Source: Fodinicola acaciae | Lineage (GTDB): Bacteria > Actinomycetota > Actinomycetes > Mycobacteriales > HKI-0501 | Reading direction: 5' to 3' | DNA: 64,000 bases | Assembly (NCBI RefSeq): GCF_010993745.1 | Contig: NZ_WOTN01000001.1 | Span: forward strand, 933,235-997,234 | Shown here: one piece after another, positions 52,159 through 59,398 of the stretch | Numbering within the stretch: position 1 is the first letter of the stretch | Layout: each line of letters opens with the position of its first letter | Position numbers and translations under genes: made by a program | Notes under the pieces: generated by a model | Told to the model about the DNA's origin: nothing | The model's database searches: none | The model's input: only the letters and a program-made list of their open reading frames with translations

Positions 52159-52270
52159 CGTCCGGTGCCTCGATGCTGACGTCATCGTCCGGCGGGTCCT
52201 GACCCGCCGGACTTTCCGTCTGGTACGCGCGATCCGCCGCGTCGGCGGCCGCGACCGCCTCCTCGTTCAC
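52145..52270 (-). CDS. Small acidic protein of 41 residues
   Basis: The frame begins MNEEAVAAADAADRAYQ (GTG start) and continues with a Pro/Asp-rich run (DPPDDD), with 11 acidic and 3 basic residues. GTG 52270 overlaps the TGA of the DJ-1/PfpI gene (GTGA), the coupling pattern used by true operons in this window, and no other gene fills the space. Its end overlaps the end of the convergent anti-sigma gene by 14 bp. Function unknown. It resembles in character the acidic protein at 56970-57161. Confidence 0.5.
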   Translation of the reverse strand: MNEEAVAAADAADRAYQTESPAGQDPPDDDVSIEAPDVNRS

Positions 52271-52815
52271 TGTCTGGCCGCGAAAAGCTCGACGAGATGT
52301 CCGCAGAACGCCGGCAGGTCGTCGGGTTTGCGGCTGCTGACCAGGAATCCGTCGGTCACCACCTCGTGGTCGACCCAGGTGGCGCCGGCGTTACGCAGGT
52401 CGGTTCGCAGGCTTGGCCACGACGTGAGCGTACGGCCGCGTACGACATCGGCCTCGATCAGCGTCCACGGACCATGACAGATCACCGCGACCGGCTTTTT
52501 CTGGTCGAAGAACCCGCGCACGAACGCGACGGCGTCCTCGTCGGTGCGCAGGAAGTCGGGATTGGCCACTCCGCCGGGCAACACCAGCGCGTCGAAGTCG
52601 TCGGCGGTCGTCTTGGACACCACCTGGTCGACCGGAAACCTGTCACCTTTGTCCAGATGGTTGAAGGCCTGCACCTCACCGTCCGATGTGGACACCAGCG
52701 CCGGTGAGCCGCTCGCTTCCTCGACCGCCTTCCACGGCTCTGTCAGCTCGACCTGCTCAGCGCCTTCCGGCGCCACCAGAAACGCGATCTTCTTGCCAGT
52801 CAGGGTTGTCGACAC
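52267..52815 (-). CDS. DJ-1/PfpI family protein (class I glutamine amidotransferase-like)
   Basis: A 182-residue protein. KKIAFLVAPEGAEQVELTEP at the start, LVLPGGVANPDFLR near residue 77 and AVICHGPW with the nucleophile Cys113-His114 are characteristic of the PfpI/YhbO group. Members act as glyoxalase III-like, protein or nucleotide deglycase-like, or chaperone proteins under stress. GAGGAGG lies 5 bp before GTG 52815. A strong terminator separates it from the upstream membrane-protein gene. Confidence 0.9.
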   Translation of the reverse strand: MSTTLTGKKIAFLVAPEGAEQVELTEPWKAVEEASGSPALVSTSDGEVQAFNHLDKGDRFPVDQVVSKTTADDFDALVLPGGVANPDFLRTDEDAVAFVRGFFDQKKPVAVICHGPWTLIEADVVRGRTLTSWPSLRTDLRNAGATWVDHEVVTDGFLVSSRKPDDLPAFCGHLVELFAARQ

Positions 52816-52836
52816 GTTTTCCTCCTCGGATAGAAA

Positions 52837-52868
52837 CAGGCCCGCCTCCTCGGTGAGAGGCGGGCCTG
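52837..52868 (-). terminator. Intrinsic terminator of the membrane-protein gene
   Basis: CAGGCCCGCCTC (52837-52848) and GAGGCGGGCCTG (52857-52868) form a perfect 12-bp stem with an 8-nt loop. On the minus strand TTTCTA follows. It lies 10 bp past the stop of the gene at 52878-53276. Confidence 0.75.
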
Positions 52869-52877
52869 CCGGGCGAG

Positions 52878-53276
52878 TCAACTCGCCGGATGGGTTTCCA
52901 GCGATGACTCCTGCAGCCGCTTGGAAAGCAGGCTCGCCACGCCACCGATCACCAGGCCACCGGCCAAAGCGATCGCGGTGAGCGGCCAACGCCGCTGTTT
53001 CTTGCCACGCAAAACCAGCGAAGCCTCGCCGGCGCGCCGGTTCGCCTCGGCGATCATTCGGCGGCTCTGGCGCAGTTTCTTCGCCGACTTGCGTCCGTTG
53101 GCCGGCAGCTCGGCGAGCGTCGTCACCGCCTTGTCCAGGTGTGGCTTGGCTGTGACGTAGGTCTCCTTCGCCGCCCGGCCGCCGGATTTCGCGGCCTGGC
53201 GCAGGTGTCCGAGGCTCTCGTTGAGCTCGGTCGTCATGCGTTGTCGCGATCGGGTGACCGCGTTCTTACGGAACAT
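52878..53276 (-). CDS. Small membrane-anchored protein of unknown function
   Basis: A 132-residue basic protein with a long helical N-terminal part (ESLGHLRQAAKSGGRAAKET, KLRQSRRMIAEANRRAGEAS) and one membrane span at about residues 96-118 (PLTAIALAGGLVIGGVASLL). The layout resembles YtxH/ElaB-like stress proteins, but no family motif is certain. AAGGAG precedes ATG 53276, and a SigB-like promoter lies upstream. Confidence 0.7.
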   Translation of the reverse strand: MFRKNAVTRSRQRMTTELNESLGHLRQAAKSGGRAAKETYVTAKPHLDKAVTTLAELPANGRKSAKKLRQSRRMIAEANRRAGEASLVLRGKKQRRWPLTAIALAGGLVIGGVASLLSKRLQESSLETHPAS

Positions 53277-53314
53277 CGTCCGTCTCCTTCTGGAGGGGTC
53301 AGCCTTTTCCTGGA

Positions 53315-53340
53315 CTACCCGGCGCTTCGACGTGTGAAAC
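53315..53340 (-). promoter_or_regulatory. SigB-like promoter for the membrane-protein gene
   Basis: On the minus strand GTTT (53340-53337), 16 bp, GGGTAG (53320-53315), 38 bp before the start at 53276. It overlaps the divergent element at 53332-53358. Confidence 0.65.
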
Positions 53341-53358
53341 CGGGGGTGGAGCGGGTAC
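53332..53358 (+). promoter_or_regulatory. Possible SigB-like promoter for the HhH-GPD gene
   Basis: GTGT (53332-53335), 17 bp, GGGTAC (53353-53358). The spacer is 1 bp over the usual 14-16. It lies 30 bp before ATG 53389, which has AGGAGAGGAG just upstream. Confidence 0.45.
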
Positions 53359-53388
53359 TAGGAGGGTGAGTCGCGAAGGAGAGGAGCT

Positions 53389-54012
53389 ATGGCTGCATCG
53401 GACAAGACGGTCCATCGCCTGCTCGAGGTCGCCGGCCGCACGTACGCGCAGGAGGCCGGCATCCGGCTCAAGGACACGCCGGCCTCGCTCTATCAGCTGC
53501 TCGTGCTGGCGACGCTGTTGTCGGCCAGGATCAACGCCAAGATCGCCGTCGCGGCCGCGGCGGAGCTGCGCCGCGGCGGTTTCACCACACCGCAACGGAT
53601 GCGCGATGCGAGTTGGCAGGAGATCGTCGACGCGCTCGGACGCGCCCACTACCGGCGTTACGACGAGAGCACGGCGACCGCGCTTCGCGACGGCGCGCAG
53701 CTGTTGATCGACCGCTATCACGGGGATTTGCGCCAGCTGCGCGGGAAAAACGACATGTGCCGGCGGCTGCGGGAGATCCCGCGGATCGGCCCGGCCGGAG
53801 TGGACATCTTCTGCCGCGAGGTGCAGGCGATCTGGCCGGAGCTGCGGCCGTATTTCGACGGCAAGGCGCTCGACAGCGCCAAGCGCGTCGGTCTGCCGAT
53901 GGATCCGGGGAAACTCGCCGACCTGGTTGGCGACGACCAGGTGGCCGACCTGGCCGCGGCGCTGGTACGCGCCACGATCGACAAGGACGTACGCGAGGAA
54001 TTGGCTGCTTGA
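53389..54012 (+). CDS. HhH-GPD-like (endonuclease III fold) protein without the usual catalytic residues
   Basis: A 207-residue protein. LYQLLVLATLLSARINAKIA matches the start of the endonuclease III fold (LLSAQTTD region) and REIPRIGPAGVDIFCREVQ the helix-hairpin-helix. In endonuclease III the hairpin ends GRKTA with the catalytic Lys, and an Asp follows in VDTHV; here the Lys position is Ala/Gly and no VDTHV is found. No C-terminal 4Fe-4S cysteines either. It may bind DNA without cleaving it or use other residues. It lies next to Ku, consistent with a repair role. Confidence 0.7.
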   Translation: MAASDKTVHRLLEVAGRTYAQEAGIRLKDTPASLYQLLVLATLLSARINAKIAVAAAAELRRGGFTTPQRMRDASWQEIVDALGRAHYRRYDESTATALRDGAQLLIDRYHGDLRQLRGKNDMCRRLREIPRIGPAGVDIFCREVQAIWPELRPYFDGKALDSAKRVGLPMDPGKLADLVGDDQVADLAAALVRATIDKDVREELAA

Positions 54013-54017
54013 TGGCC

Positions 54018-54042
54018 GTTTGACCGGCATCCCAGGGGGTAA
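54018..54042 (+). promoter_or_regulatory. SigB-like promoter for the Rho_N-ku operon
   Basis: GTTT (54018-54021), 15 bp, GGGTAA (54037-54042), 37 bp before ATG 54080. A close fit to the GNNT-N14-16-GGGTA form. Confidence 0.62.
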
Positions 54043-54079
54043 GTCGATCTACGTAGTGCCGTTGAGCAGAGGAGGAATC

Positions 54080-54412
54080 ATGCCGCAGCAGGCGTGGAGC
54101 GACAAACGAGAGCGGCAATACGAGCACATCAAGGACTCGCAGAAGGACCGCGGCGCGAGCGAGAGCCGCGCGGAGGAGATCGCGGCGCGTACGGTCAACA
54201 AGAACCGCGCGCAGAGCGGAGAGTCGCGCCAGGCAAGCAAAACTTCGACGCAGGACGTGTCGCCACAGCACCGCGGTGGCAAGCGGTCCGGCCGACGAGA
54301 GGGGCCCGGCGGGCCGACCCGTGACCAGCTTTACAACGAGGCGAAGAAAAAGAACATCAAGGGCCGCTCCAACATGACCAAGAAGGAGCTGCAGCGGGCG
54401 CTGGGTCGCTGA
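54080..54412 (+). CDS. Small basic protein with C-terminal Rho_N/SAP-like motif
   Basis: A 110-residue highly charged protein. The N-terminal half (WSDKRERQYEHIKDSQKDRG, SESRAEEIAARTVNKNRAQS) resembles actinobacterial plasmid-stabilisation-like proteins. The end, TRDQLYNEAKKKNIKGRSNM then TKKELQRAL, is a Rho N-terminal/SAP-like helix pair that binds nucleic acid. The same motif ends the Ku protein, whose gene follows after 1 bp. GGAGGA precedes ATG 54080. A DNA-repair or chromatin role is inferred from this link. Confidence 0.75.
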   Translation: MPQQAWSDKRERQYEHIKDSQKDRGASESRAEEIAARTVNKNRAQSGESRQASKTSTQDVSPQHRGGKRSGRREGPGGPTRDQLYNEAKKKNIKGRSNMTKKELQRALGR

Positions 54413-54413
54413 C

Positions 54414-55307
54414 ATGCCACGGCCGATCTGGAGCGGCTCGATCAGCTTCGGCCTGGTGACGATCCCGGTCGCGCTTTTCACCGCGACCGAGGACCACACC
54501 GTGCATTTCCACCAGTACGAACGGGACAGCACGGACCGGATCCGCTATCAGCGGGTCAACGAGCGTACCGGCCAGGAGGTCGACTACGCCGACATCGTGA
54601 AGGGCCGCGAGGTCGGTGGCAGGCTCGTCCAACTGGAGCAGCAGGAACTGGACGACATCGCTCCTGGCCGGTCCCGTTCGTTGGAGATCGACACCTTCGT
54701 GGACCTGGCCGACATCGACCCGATCTACTTCCAGAAGACCTACTGGCTGGCGCCGGCCGGCGAGGACAGCGAGCGGCCGTATTTCCTGCTGCTGGAGGCG
54801 ATGAGCCGCACCGGAAAGGCCGGCGTCGCGCTGTTTGTCATGCGCGGCAAGCAGTATCTGACGGTCATCCGGCCGGACCGTGACGTACTCGCGCTGGACA
54901 CGCTGTTTTTCGCCGACGAGATACGGGATCCGGCCGATGTCGTGGAGAACGCGCCAAAGAAGCGCGGCGGCAAGGACCTGGACATGGCCGAGCGGCTGGT
55001 CGAGTCGATGAGCGGCGAGTGGAAACCGGAGGACTTCCGGGACACCTACACCGAAAAGGTCAACGCGCTGATCCGCGACAAGGCCAAGGGCCGCAAGGCG
55101 AAAGTGGCCGACGAGCCGCCCGAGCCGACCGAAGCCGTGGACCTGTTGGAAGCGCTGCGCGCGAGTGTCACGCGGCGCAAGAAAAAGAGCGCGACGGCGG
55201 CGGTGTCCAAGAAGGAGCTGATGGAGACCGCCAAGGAACTCGACATTCCCGGCCGGTCGAAGATGTCCCGCGAGGAGCTGGAAAAGGCGGTCAGGAAGGC
55301 CTCCTGA
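54414..55307 (+). CDS. ku: Ku protein of bacterial non-homologous end joining
   Basis: A 297-residue protein. MPRPIWSGSISFGLVTIPV is the hallmark bacterial Ku N-terminus, and residues 10-230 form the DNA-encircling core. The C-terminal extension (residues 230-297) is lysine-rich and ends in SKKELMETAKELDIPGRSKM, a Rho_N/SAP-like helix pair. Ku binds double-strand ends and recruits LigD; no ligD is in the window. It is downstream of the Rho_N protein and the SigB-like promoter at 54018. Confidence 0.95.
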   Translation: MPRPIWSGSISFGLVTIPVALFTATEDHTVHFHQYERDSTDRIRYQRVNERTGQEVDYADIVKGREVGGRLVQLEQQELDDIAPGRSRSLEIDTFVDLADIDPIYFQKTYWLAPAGEDSERPYFLLLEAMSRTGKAGVALFVMRGKQYLTVIRPDRDVLALDTLFFADEIRDPADVVENAPKKRGGKDLDMAERLVESMSGEWKPEDFRDTYTEKVNALIRDKAKGRKAKVADEPPEPTEAVDLLEALRASVTRRKKKSATAAVSKKELMETAKELDIPGRSKMSREELEKAVRKAS

Positions 55308-55312
55308 CCGCC
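55286..55312. terminator. Terminator hairpin overlapping the ku stop codon
   Basis: GGCGGTCAGGA (55286-55296) and TCCTGACCGCC (55302-55312) form a perfect 11-bp stem with a 5-nt loop, containing the ku TGA (55305-55307). Reading leftward, the stem is followed by TTTTC, so it serves the convergent LLM operon best and may work in both directions. Confidence 0.7.
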
Positions 55313-55325
55313 CGTTCGGCGTTCC

Positions 55326-56291
55326 TCAGCCACGAAGTGCCGGCAGCAGCTCGGACTCGGCGTAGGACAGGAAGTCGAGCTGGCTCTCGTCACCGATCTG
55401 TACGACCGCGACATCGGTGAACCCGGCGTCCGCGAATGCGGAAACGGCCTCGACGATGGCGTCGGTGTCTGGTCCGCAGGGAATGTTGTCGGCGACGTCC
55501 TCGGGACGTACGAACTGCGTCGCGCCGGCGAAACCGGCCGGTCCCGGCAACTCGGCGTTGACCTTCCAGCCGCCGGCGAACCAGCGGAACTGGTCGTGCG
55601 CTCGCGCGATCGCCTTGTCCCGGTCGCGGTCCCAGCAGATCGGCAGCTGGCCGATCTTCCGGTCGGCCGTACGGCCGGACACCGCGTCCCACGTCTCGGC
55701 CAGCTCAGCGGTTGGCTCGACCGCGATCATGGCGTCGGACTTCGGTGCGAACAGCCGGATCGACTGCTCACCGGAGACAGCCGTGGCGATCGGTACGCCG
55801 CCGTCGGGCCGGTCCCAGAGCCGCGCGGAGTCGACGTTGAAATGCCGTCCGCGATAGGTGACGTCGTCTCCGCCGAGCAACCTGGTGATGATGTCGATCG
55901 CCTCGCCGAGCATCTCGTGGCGCGTGTTGACCGGCGGCCAACCGCGTCCGACGACGTGCTCGTTCAGGTTTTCTCCGGCGCCGATGCCGAGAGTGAAACG
56001 GCCGTCGGACAGCAGCTGCACGGTCGCGGCTTTCTGCGCGACGACCGCCGGGTGATAGCGCATGATCGGACAGGTCACATACGTCATCAGGTCGATCCGG
56101 CTGGTGACCTGGCTGACCGCGCCGAGCGTGCTCCACGCGTACGGCGCGTGTCCTTGTGTTGCCAGCCAAGGGAAATAGTGGTCGCTCATGACCGCGAAGT
56201 CGAAGCCGGCCTTCTCCGCGCCAGCGGCATAGCGGACCAGCTCTCGCGGTCCGGACTGCTCGGTCATCAGCGTGTAGCCGTATCGGCTCAT
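55326..56291 (-). CDS. LLM-class oxidoreductase, F420-dependent glucose-6-phosphate dehydrogenase-like group
   Basis: A 321-residue luciferase-like TIM barrel. GYTLMTEQSGPRELVRYAAG at the N-terminus, FAVMSDHYFPW near residue 33, RFTLGIGAGENLNEHVVG near residue 105 and the length match the TIGR03557-type group related to F420-dependent glucose-6-phosphate dehydrogenase. The true substrate is unknown. ATG 56291 follows AGAGGA. It is the last gene of a three-gene minus-strand operon starting at 56880. Confidence 0.85.
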   Translation of the reverse strand: MSRYGYTLMTEQSGPRELVRYAAGAEKAGFDFAVMSDHYFPWLATQGHAPYAWSTLGAVSQVTSRIDLMTYVTCPIMRYHPAVVAQKAATVQLLSDGRFTLGIGAGENLNEHVVGRGWPPVNTRHEMLGEAIDIITRLLGGDDVTYRGRHFNVDSARLWDRPDGGVPIATAVSGEQSIRLFAPKSDAMIAVEPTAELAETWDAVSGRTADRKIGQLPICWDRDRDKAIARAHDQFRWFAGGWKVNAELPGPAGFAGATQFVRPEDVADNIPCGPDTDAIVEAVSAFADAGFTDVAVVQIGDESQLDFLSYAESELLPALRG

Positions 56292-56317
56292 GATGTCCTC
56301 TCCGAGCCAACGGGCTC

Positions 56318-56602
56318 TCAAAATGGTTCGCGGCGCCGCCGGCGGTCCGCGACCCACAGTGCGCCGACCGCGGCCGCGCCGGCCAGCCCGAGGATCACGA
56401 AGAAAAGGTTGCCGGCGATGCCGCCGAACAGGGTGACCAGCAGTGCGAGGCCGAGCAACATGATGCGGATCTCCGTACGGCCGTGCCAGGCGACATCGGA
56501 TCTCGCTGCCATCCGGTGAAACCTGGCCACCCAGACCGGGTCGCTCTGCTGCAGGTCGCGCTCGATCTCGCGGAGCCGGCGCCAATCGTAGAGACTGGAC
56601 AT
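56318..56602 (-). CDS. DUF3040 family small membrane protein
   Basis: A 94-residue protein. LYDWRRLREIERDLQQSDPV at the N-terminus is a variant of the DUF3040 start (LSehErrlLreiEr.L..dDP), followed by two membrane spans at about 45-90. Function unknown; the family is common in actinobacteria. It lies 2 bp after the stop of the upstream gene and 26 bp before the LLM gene. Confidence 0.8.
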   Translation of the reverse strand: MSSLYDWRRLREIERDLQQSDPVWVARFHRMAARSDVAWHGRTEIRIMLLGLALLVTLFGGIAGNLFFVILGLAGAAAVGALWVADRRRRREPF

Positions 56603-56604
56603 CG

Positions 56605-56880
56605 CTAGTCCGCCAGCCGTGTCCGCAACGCCGGCAGGAAGGCCGGATCGGCGATCGCCAGCTCGGCCAGGTCGAGATCTTCCGGCAGTTGCTCGGGTTC
56701 CCAGGACTCCAGCAGCAGCTCCAGCGCCTGGTGGACCAGCTCGTCGGCGTCCACCGCACCCAGCTGTGCGATCACTTTTGCCTGCGGACACAGCGAAAGG
56801 TGCCGGATCACGTCCCCTGGTTGGAAGACGGCGACGTACTCGTCATCGCCGAACGGGTGCAGGGTCAGCGGCGCCTCCAC
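56605..56880 (-). CDS. Conserved-looking small acidic protein, function unknown
   Basis: A 91-residue protein, reading LTLHPFGDDEYVAVFQPGD near the start and then a helical acidic C-terminus (HQALELLLESWEPEQLPEDL). No domain is recognised. AAGGTGG lies 7 bp before GTG 56880 and a SigB-like promoter is further upstream. First gene of the operon with DUF3040 and the LLM oxidoreductase. Confidence 0.7.
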   Translation of the reverse strand: MEAPLTLHPFGDDEYVAVFQPGDVIRHLSLCPQAKVIAQLGAVDADELVHQALELLLESWEPEQLPEDLDLAELAIADPAFLPALRTRLAD

Positions 56881-56928
56881 GGCTCGACCACCTTTCCGGT
56901 CGCGGCGGAAAAACTCGGCGATCTGTGG

Positions 56929-56953
56929 ATACCCCGCCGGTGCCGGCCGAAAC
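56929..56953 (-). promoter_or_regulatory. SigB-like promoter for the 56880-55326 operon
   Basis: On the minus strand GTTT (56953-56950), 15 bp, GGGTAT (56934-56929), 48 bp before GTG 56880. Confidence 0.65.
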
Positions 56954-56969
56954 GCCCGGCCCGAAACGC

Positions 56970-57161
56970 TCAGCCGTTCAGCACGTCGTCGGCGTTCTCG
57001 TGCTCGGTGTTGCCGTAATCGCTGGCCGGCCGGTCGTCCGATGGTTCGCGCGCGCCGGGCGCTTCGGTGTCCGGCGTGGGTGACCCGCCGGCGGCCGGCC
57101 GCCGGTCGGGATGCGACGCGTCCGGCGCCACCGGGTCAGGTCGTCCTTCGATATCGGACAT
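56970..57161 (-). CDS. Small acidic disordered protein (63 residues)
   Basis: A 63-residue protein rich in Pro, Asp, Glu, Ser and Gly (SDIEGRPDPVAPDASHPD at the start, SDYGNTEHENADDVLNG at the end), predicted to be unstructured. GAGGAG at 6 bp before ATG 57161 and a SigB-like promoter support expression. Similar small acidic proteins are common in stress regulons of actinobacteria; no function is known. Confidence 0.65.
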   Translation of the reverse strand: MSDIEGRPDPVAPDASHPDRRPAAGGSPTPDTEAPGAREPSDDRPASDYGNTEHENADDVLNG

Positions 57162-57186
57162 CAGGATCTCCTCTCACTTCTCGTTT

Positions 57187-57222
57187 CCCCGCATACCCGG
57201 CTGGTCCATCGGGTATGCGGGG
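57187..57222. promoter_or_regulatory. Palindrome made of two face-to-face SigB-like promoters
   Basis: CCCCGCATACCC (57187-57198) and GGGTATGCGGGG (57211-57222) are exact inverted copies, 12 bp apart. Rightward: GCAT (57191-57194), 16 bp, GGGTAT (57211-57216), for the gene at 57249. Leftward: GCAT (57218-57215), 16 bp, GGGTAT (57198-57193), for the gene at 57161. Each -35 box overlaps the other's -10 box, so the two promoters cannot be used at the same moment. Confidence 0.68.
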
Positions 57223-57248
57223 GCGGACAGCGAAAGGAGAAACCAAAA

Positions 57249-57713
57249 GTGAGTACGGTTCAGGAGTCGTTCGACGTCGAGGTGCCGATCCGCGAGGCGT
57301 ACGACCAGTGGACGCAGTTCGAGACCTTCCCGGCGTTCATGCAGGGGGTCAAGTCGGTCACCCAGGTCGACGACACGCATCTGCACTGGGACGTCTCGAT
57401 CGTCGGCCAGAAACGCGAGTTTGACACGGTCATCACCGAGCAGCATCCGGACGAGCGGATCGCCTGGAAGAGCACCGGCGGCGACGTCCAGCACGCCGGT
57501 GTGGTGACCTTCCACCGGCTCAACGACGACCAGACCAGGATCACCGTCCAGCTGGAGTGGGAACCTTCGACTGTCGCCGAGAAGGTCGGCAGTGCCGTAC
57601 AGGCCGACACGATCCAGATCAAGACCGACGCGACCCGGTTCAAGGAGTTCGTGGAGGCGCGCGGCCGGGCCACCGGCGGCTGGCGAGGTGACGTGCCGCG
57701 GCCGGCCGGCTGA
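57249..57713 (+). CDS. SRPBCC (polyketide cyclase/dehydrase-like) family protein
   Basis: A 154-residue START-like fold protein. VQESFDVEVPIREAYDQWTQ, FETFPAFMQGVKSVTQVDD and the helix at the C-terminus (TDATRFKEFVEARGRATGG) match the cyclase/dehydrase group often found in actinobacterial stress gene sets. It should bind a hydrophobic ligand; none is known. AAAGGAGA precedes GTG 57249, and the palindromic promoter lies upstream. Confidence 0.85.
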   Translation: MSTVQESFDVEVPIREAYDQWTQFETFPAFMQGVKSVTQVDDTHLHWDVSIVGQKREFDTVITEQHPDERIAWKSTGGDVQHAGVVTFHRLNDDQTRITVQLEWEPSTVAEKVGSAVQADTIQIKTDATRFKEFVEARGRATGGWRGDVPRPAG

Positions 57714-57750
57714 CCGCCACTTTGCGCCGGAGAAGCGCTAATGTACGGCT

Positions 57751-58974
57751 GTGCCGGAGGTCCTGTCGCCGGGAGCCGGTGGCCGGCTCCAGCAGATCCA
57801 GTCCGTGATGGAGGCTGGCCTGACCCGGCTGCCCGCCGAGCAGCTCGTGGTCGAGTTGCTGGAGCGCGTACGCGAGGCGCTGGCCGCCGACACGGTGACC
57901 ATCCTTGAGGTCGAGGCCGGGTCCAGCTATCTGGTGGCGACGGTCTCCAGGGGCCTTGAGGAAGAGGTCGAGCAGGCGGCCCGGGTGCCGGTCGGCGCCG
58001 GCTTCGCCGGCCGGGTCGCCGCCGAGCGGCGGTCGGTCATGCTTGAGCGGGTGACCAGCACGAACGTGGTCAACCCGGCGCTGATCGCGGCCGGCATCCG
58101 CTCGGTGCTCGGCGTGCCGCTGCTGGCCGAGAACAGCATGCTCGGCGTGCTGCACGTCGGCACCCGCAAGGAGCGCGCGTTCAGCAAGGACGACGCCGAC
58201 CTTCTGCAGATGGTCGCCGACCGGATCGCGCTGGTGCTTCGTACGGAGCAGGCGCGCGACGACAGCAAGGCGGCGCGGGCCCTGCAGCGCAGCCTGATGC
58301 CGGGCCGGTTGCCGCAGGTGGTCGGGCTGGAGCTGGCGGCACGCTATGTGCCCGGCGCCGACGAGGCGGTCGGCGGCGACTGGTATGACGTGTTCACCCT
58401 GGAGTCCGGCCGGTTCTGCGCGGTGATGGGAGACGTGGCCGGTCACGGCCTGCCGGCGGCGGTGGTGATGGGCCGGCTGCGCAGCGCTCTGCGCGCGTAC
58501 GCGCTGGAATACGACGACCCCGCCGAGGTGCTCGAGCGGCTGGACGCGAAGGCGCGCCACTTCGAGGCCGGCGCGATGGCGACCGTCCTCTACGCGGTGT
58601 TCGAGCCGGACCTGAGCGAGGTGCGGATCTCGCTCGCCGGCCACCTGCCGCCGGTCCTGGCCGCTGCCGGCGAGCCCGCGGTGTCCTTGACTGACGTACC
58701 GGTGGATCCGCCGGTCGGCGTACACGCGCGACGGCGGCGCCGGGCGACCAAGCTCGCGATGCCGTCGGACGCGGTGCTGTGCCTGTTCACCGACGGACTG
58801 GTCGAGCGGCGCGGCGAGGACATCGACCGTGGCCTCGGACAGCTGGTGCGCACCGTGCACGTCGAGCGCGCCGACGCGCTCTGCGCGACAATCATGGCGA
58901 CCATGGTTGGTCACGAGGTGGCTCAGGACGACATCGCCCTGCTGGTTTTGCGCCGGCATGGGGCTGCTTCGTGA
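57751..58974 (+). CDS. GAF-SpoIIE protein phosphatase (PP2C)
   Basis: A 407-residue protein. GAF covers about residues 20-165 (LTRLPAEQLVVELLERV, VPVGAGFAGRVAAERRSVM) and SpoIIE-type PP2C about 185-400 (GGDWYDVF, MGDVAGHGLPAAVVMGRLR, LCLFTDGLVERRGED), keeping the metal-binding Asp residues. It should dephosphorylate a STAS antagonist and so release a sigma factor. STAS and ATPase genes follow at once, suggesting a complete module. GTG start at 57751. Confidence 0.9.
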   Translation: MPEVLSPGAGGRLQQIQSVMEAGLTRLPAEQLVVELLERVREALAADTVTILEVEAGSSYLVATVSRGLEEEVEQAARVPVGAGFAGRVAAERRSVMLERVTSTNVVNPALIAAGIRSVLGVPLLAENSMLGVLHVGTRKERAFSKDDADLLQMVADRIALVLRTEQARDDSKAARALQRSLMPGRLPQVVGLELAARYVPGADEAVGGDWYDVFTLESGRFCAVMGDVAGHGLPAAVVMGRLRSALRAYALEYDDPAEVLERLDAKARHFEAGAMATVLYAVFEPDLSEVRISLAGHLPPVLAAAGEPAVSLTDVPVDPPVGVHARRRRRATKLAMPSDAVLCLFTDGLVERRGEDIDRGLGQLVRTVHVERADALCATIMATMVGHEVAQDDIALLVLRRHGAAS

Positions 58975-59001
58975 CCGCGCGTACTGAGGCAAAATGTCAA
59001 T

Positions 59002-59367
59002 ATGACCTCCGGAGAATCCGTGCGAGCTAGCAACGAGGTCGCCATCCGGGTGGAGCAGTTCGGCGAGGCAACCGTGCTCAGCGTCGCCGGCGACATGGAC
59101 ATGACCACCACCCCAGCGGTGCAGGCCGCGGTGATCAAGGCCCTCGACGAGCGTCCGGGCACGGTGGTGCTGGACATCGACGAGGTGACCTTCCTCGGGT
59201 CGGACGGCATCGCGGTGCTGGTCCGCTGCCATCAGTACGCCGGGTCGCAGGTGCGTTTCCGGGTGGTGGCGCTCAACCCGGTGAGCCTGCGGCCGATGCA
59301 GCTGACCGGCCTGATCGACGTCATCCCGATCTATCCGACCCGGGAGGAGGCTCTCGGCGCGGACTGA
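59002..59367 (+). CDS. STAS-domain anti-sigma factor antagonist
   Basis: A 121-residue SpoIIAA/RsbV-like protein. VLSVAGDMDMTTTPAVQAAV starts the fold and VVLDIDEVTFLGSDGIAVLV near residue 54 carries the phosphosite loop, with Ser before Asp (LGSDG). It lies 27 bp after the SpoIIE gene and 31 bp before an RsbW-like gene, so SpoIIE, STAS and ATPase probably form one partner-switching unit. Confidence 0.9.
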   Translation: MTSGESVRASNEVAIRVEQFGEATVLSVAGDMDMTTTPAVQAAVIKALDERPGTVVLDIDEVTFLGSDGIAVLVRCHQYAGSQVRFRVVALNPVSLRPMQLTGLIDVIPIYPTREEALGAD

Positions 59368-59398
59368 CGGCAACGTCAGGCCGGTCCGTACAACGCCG

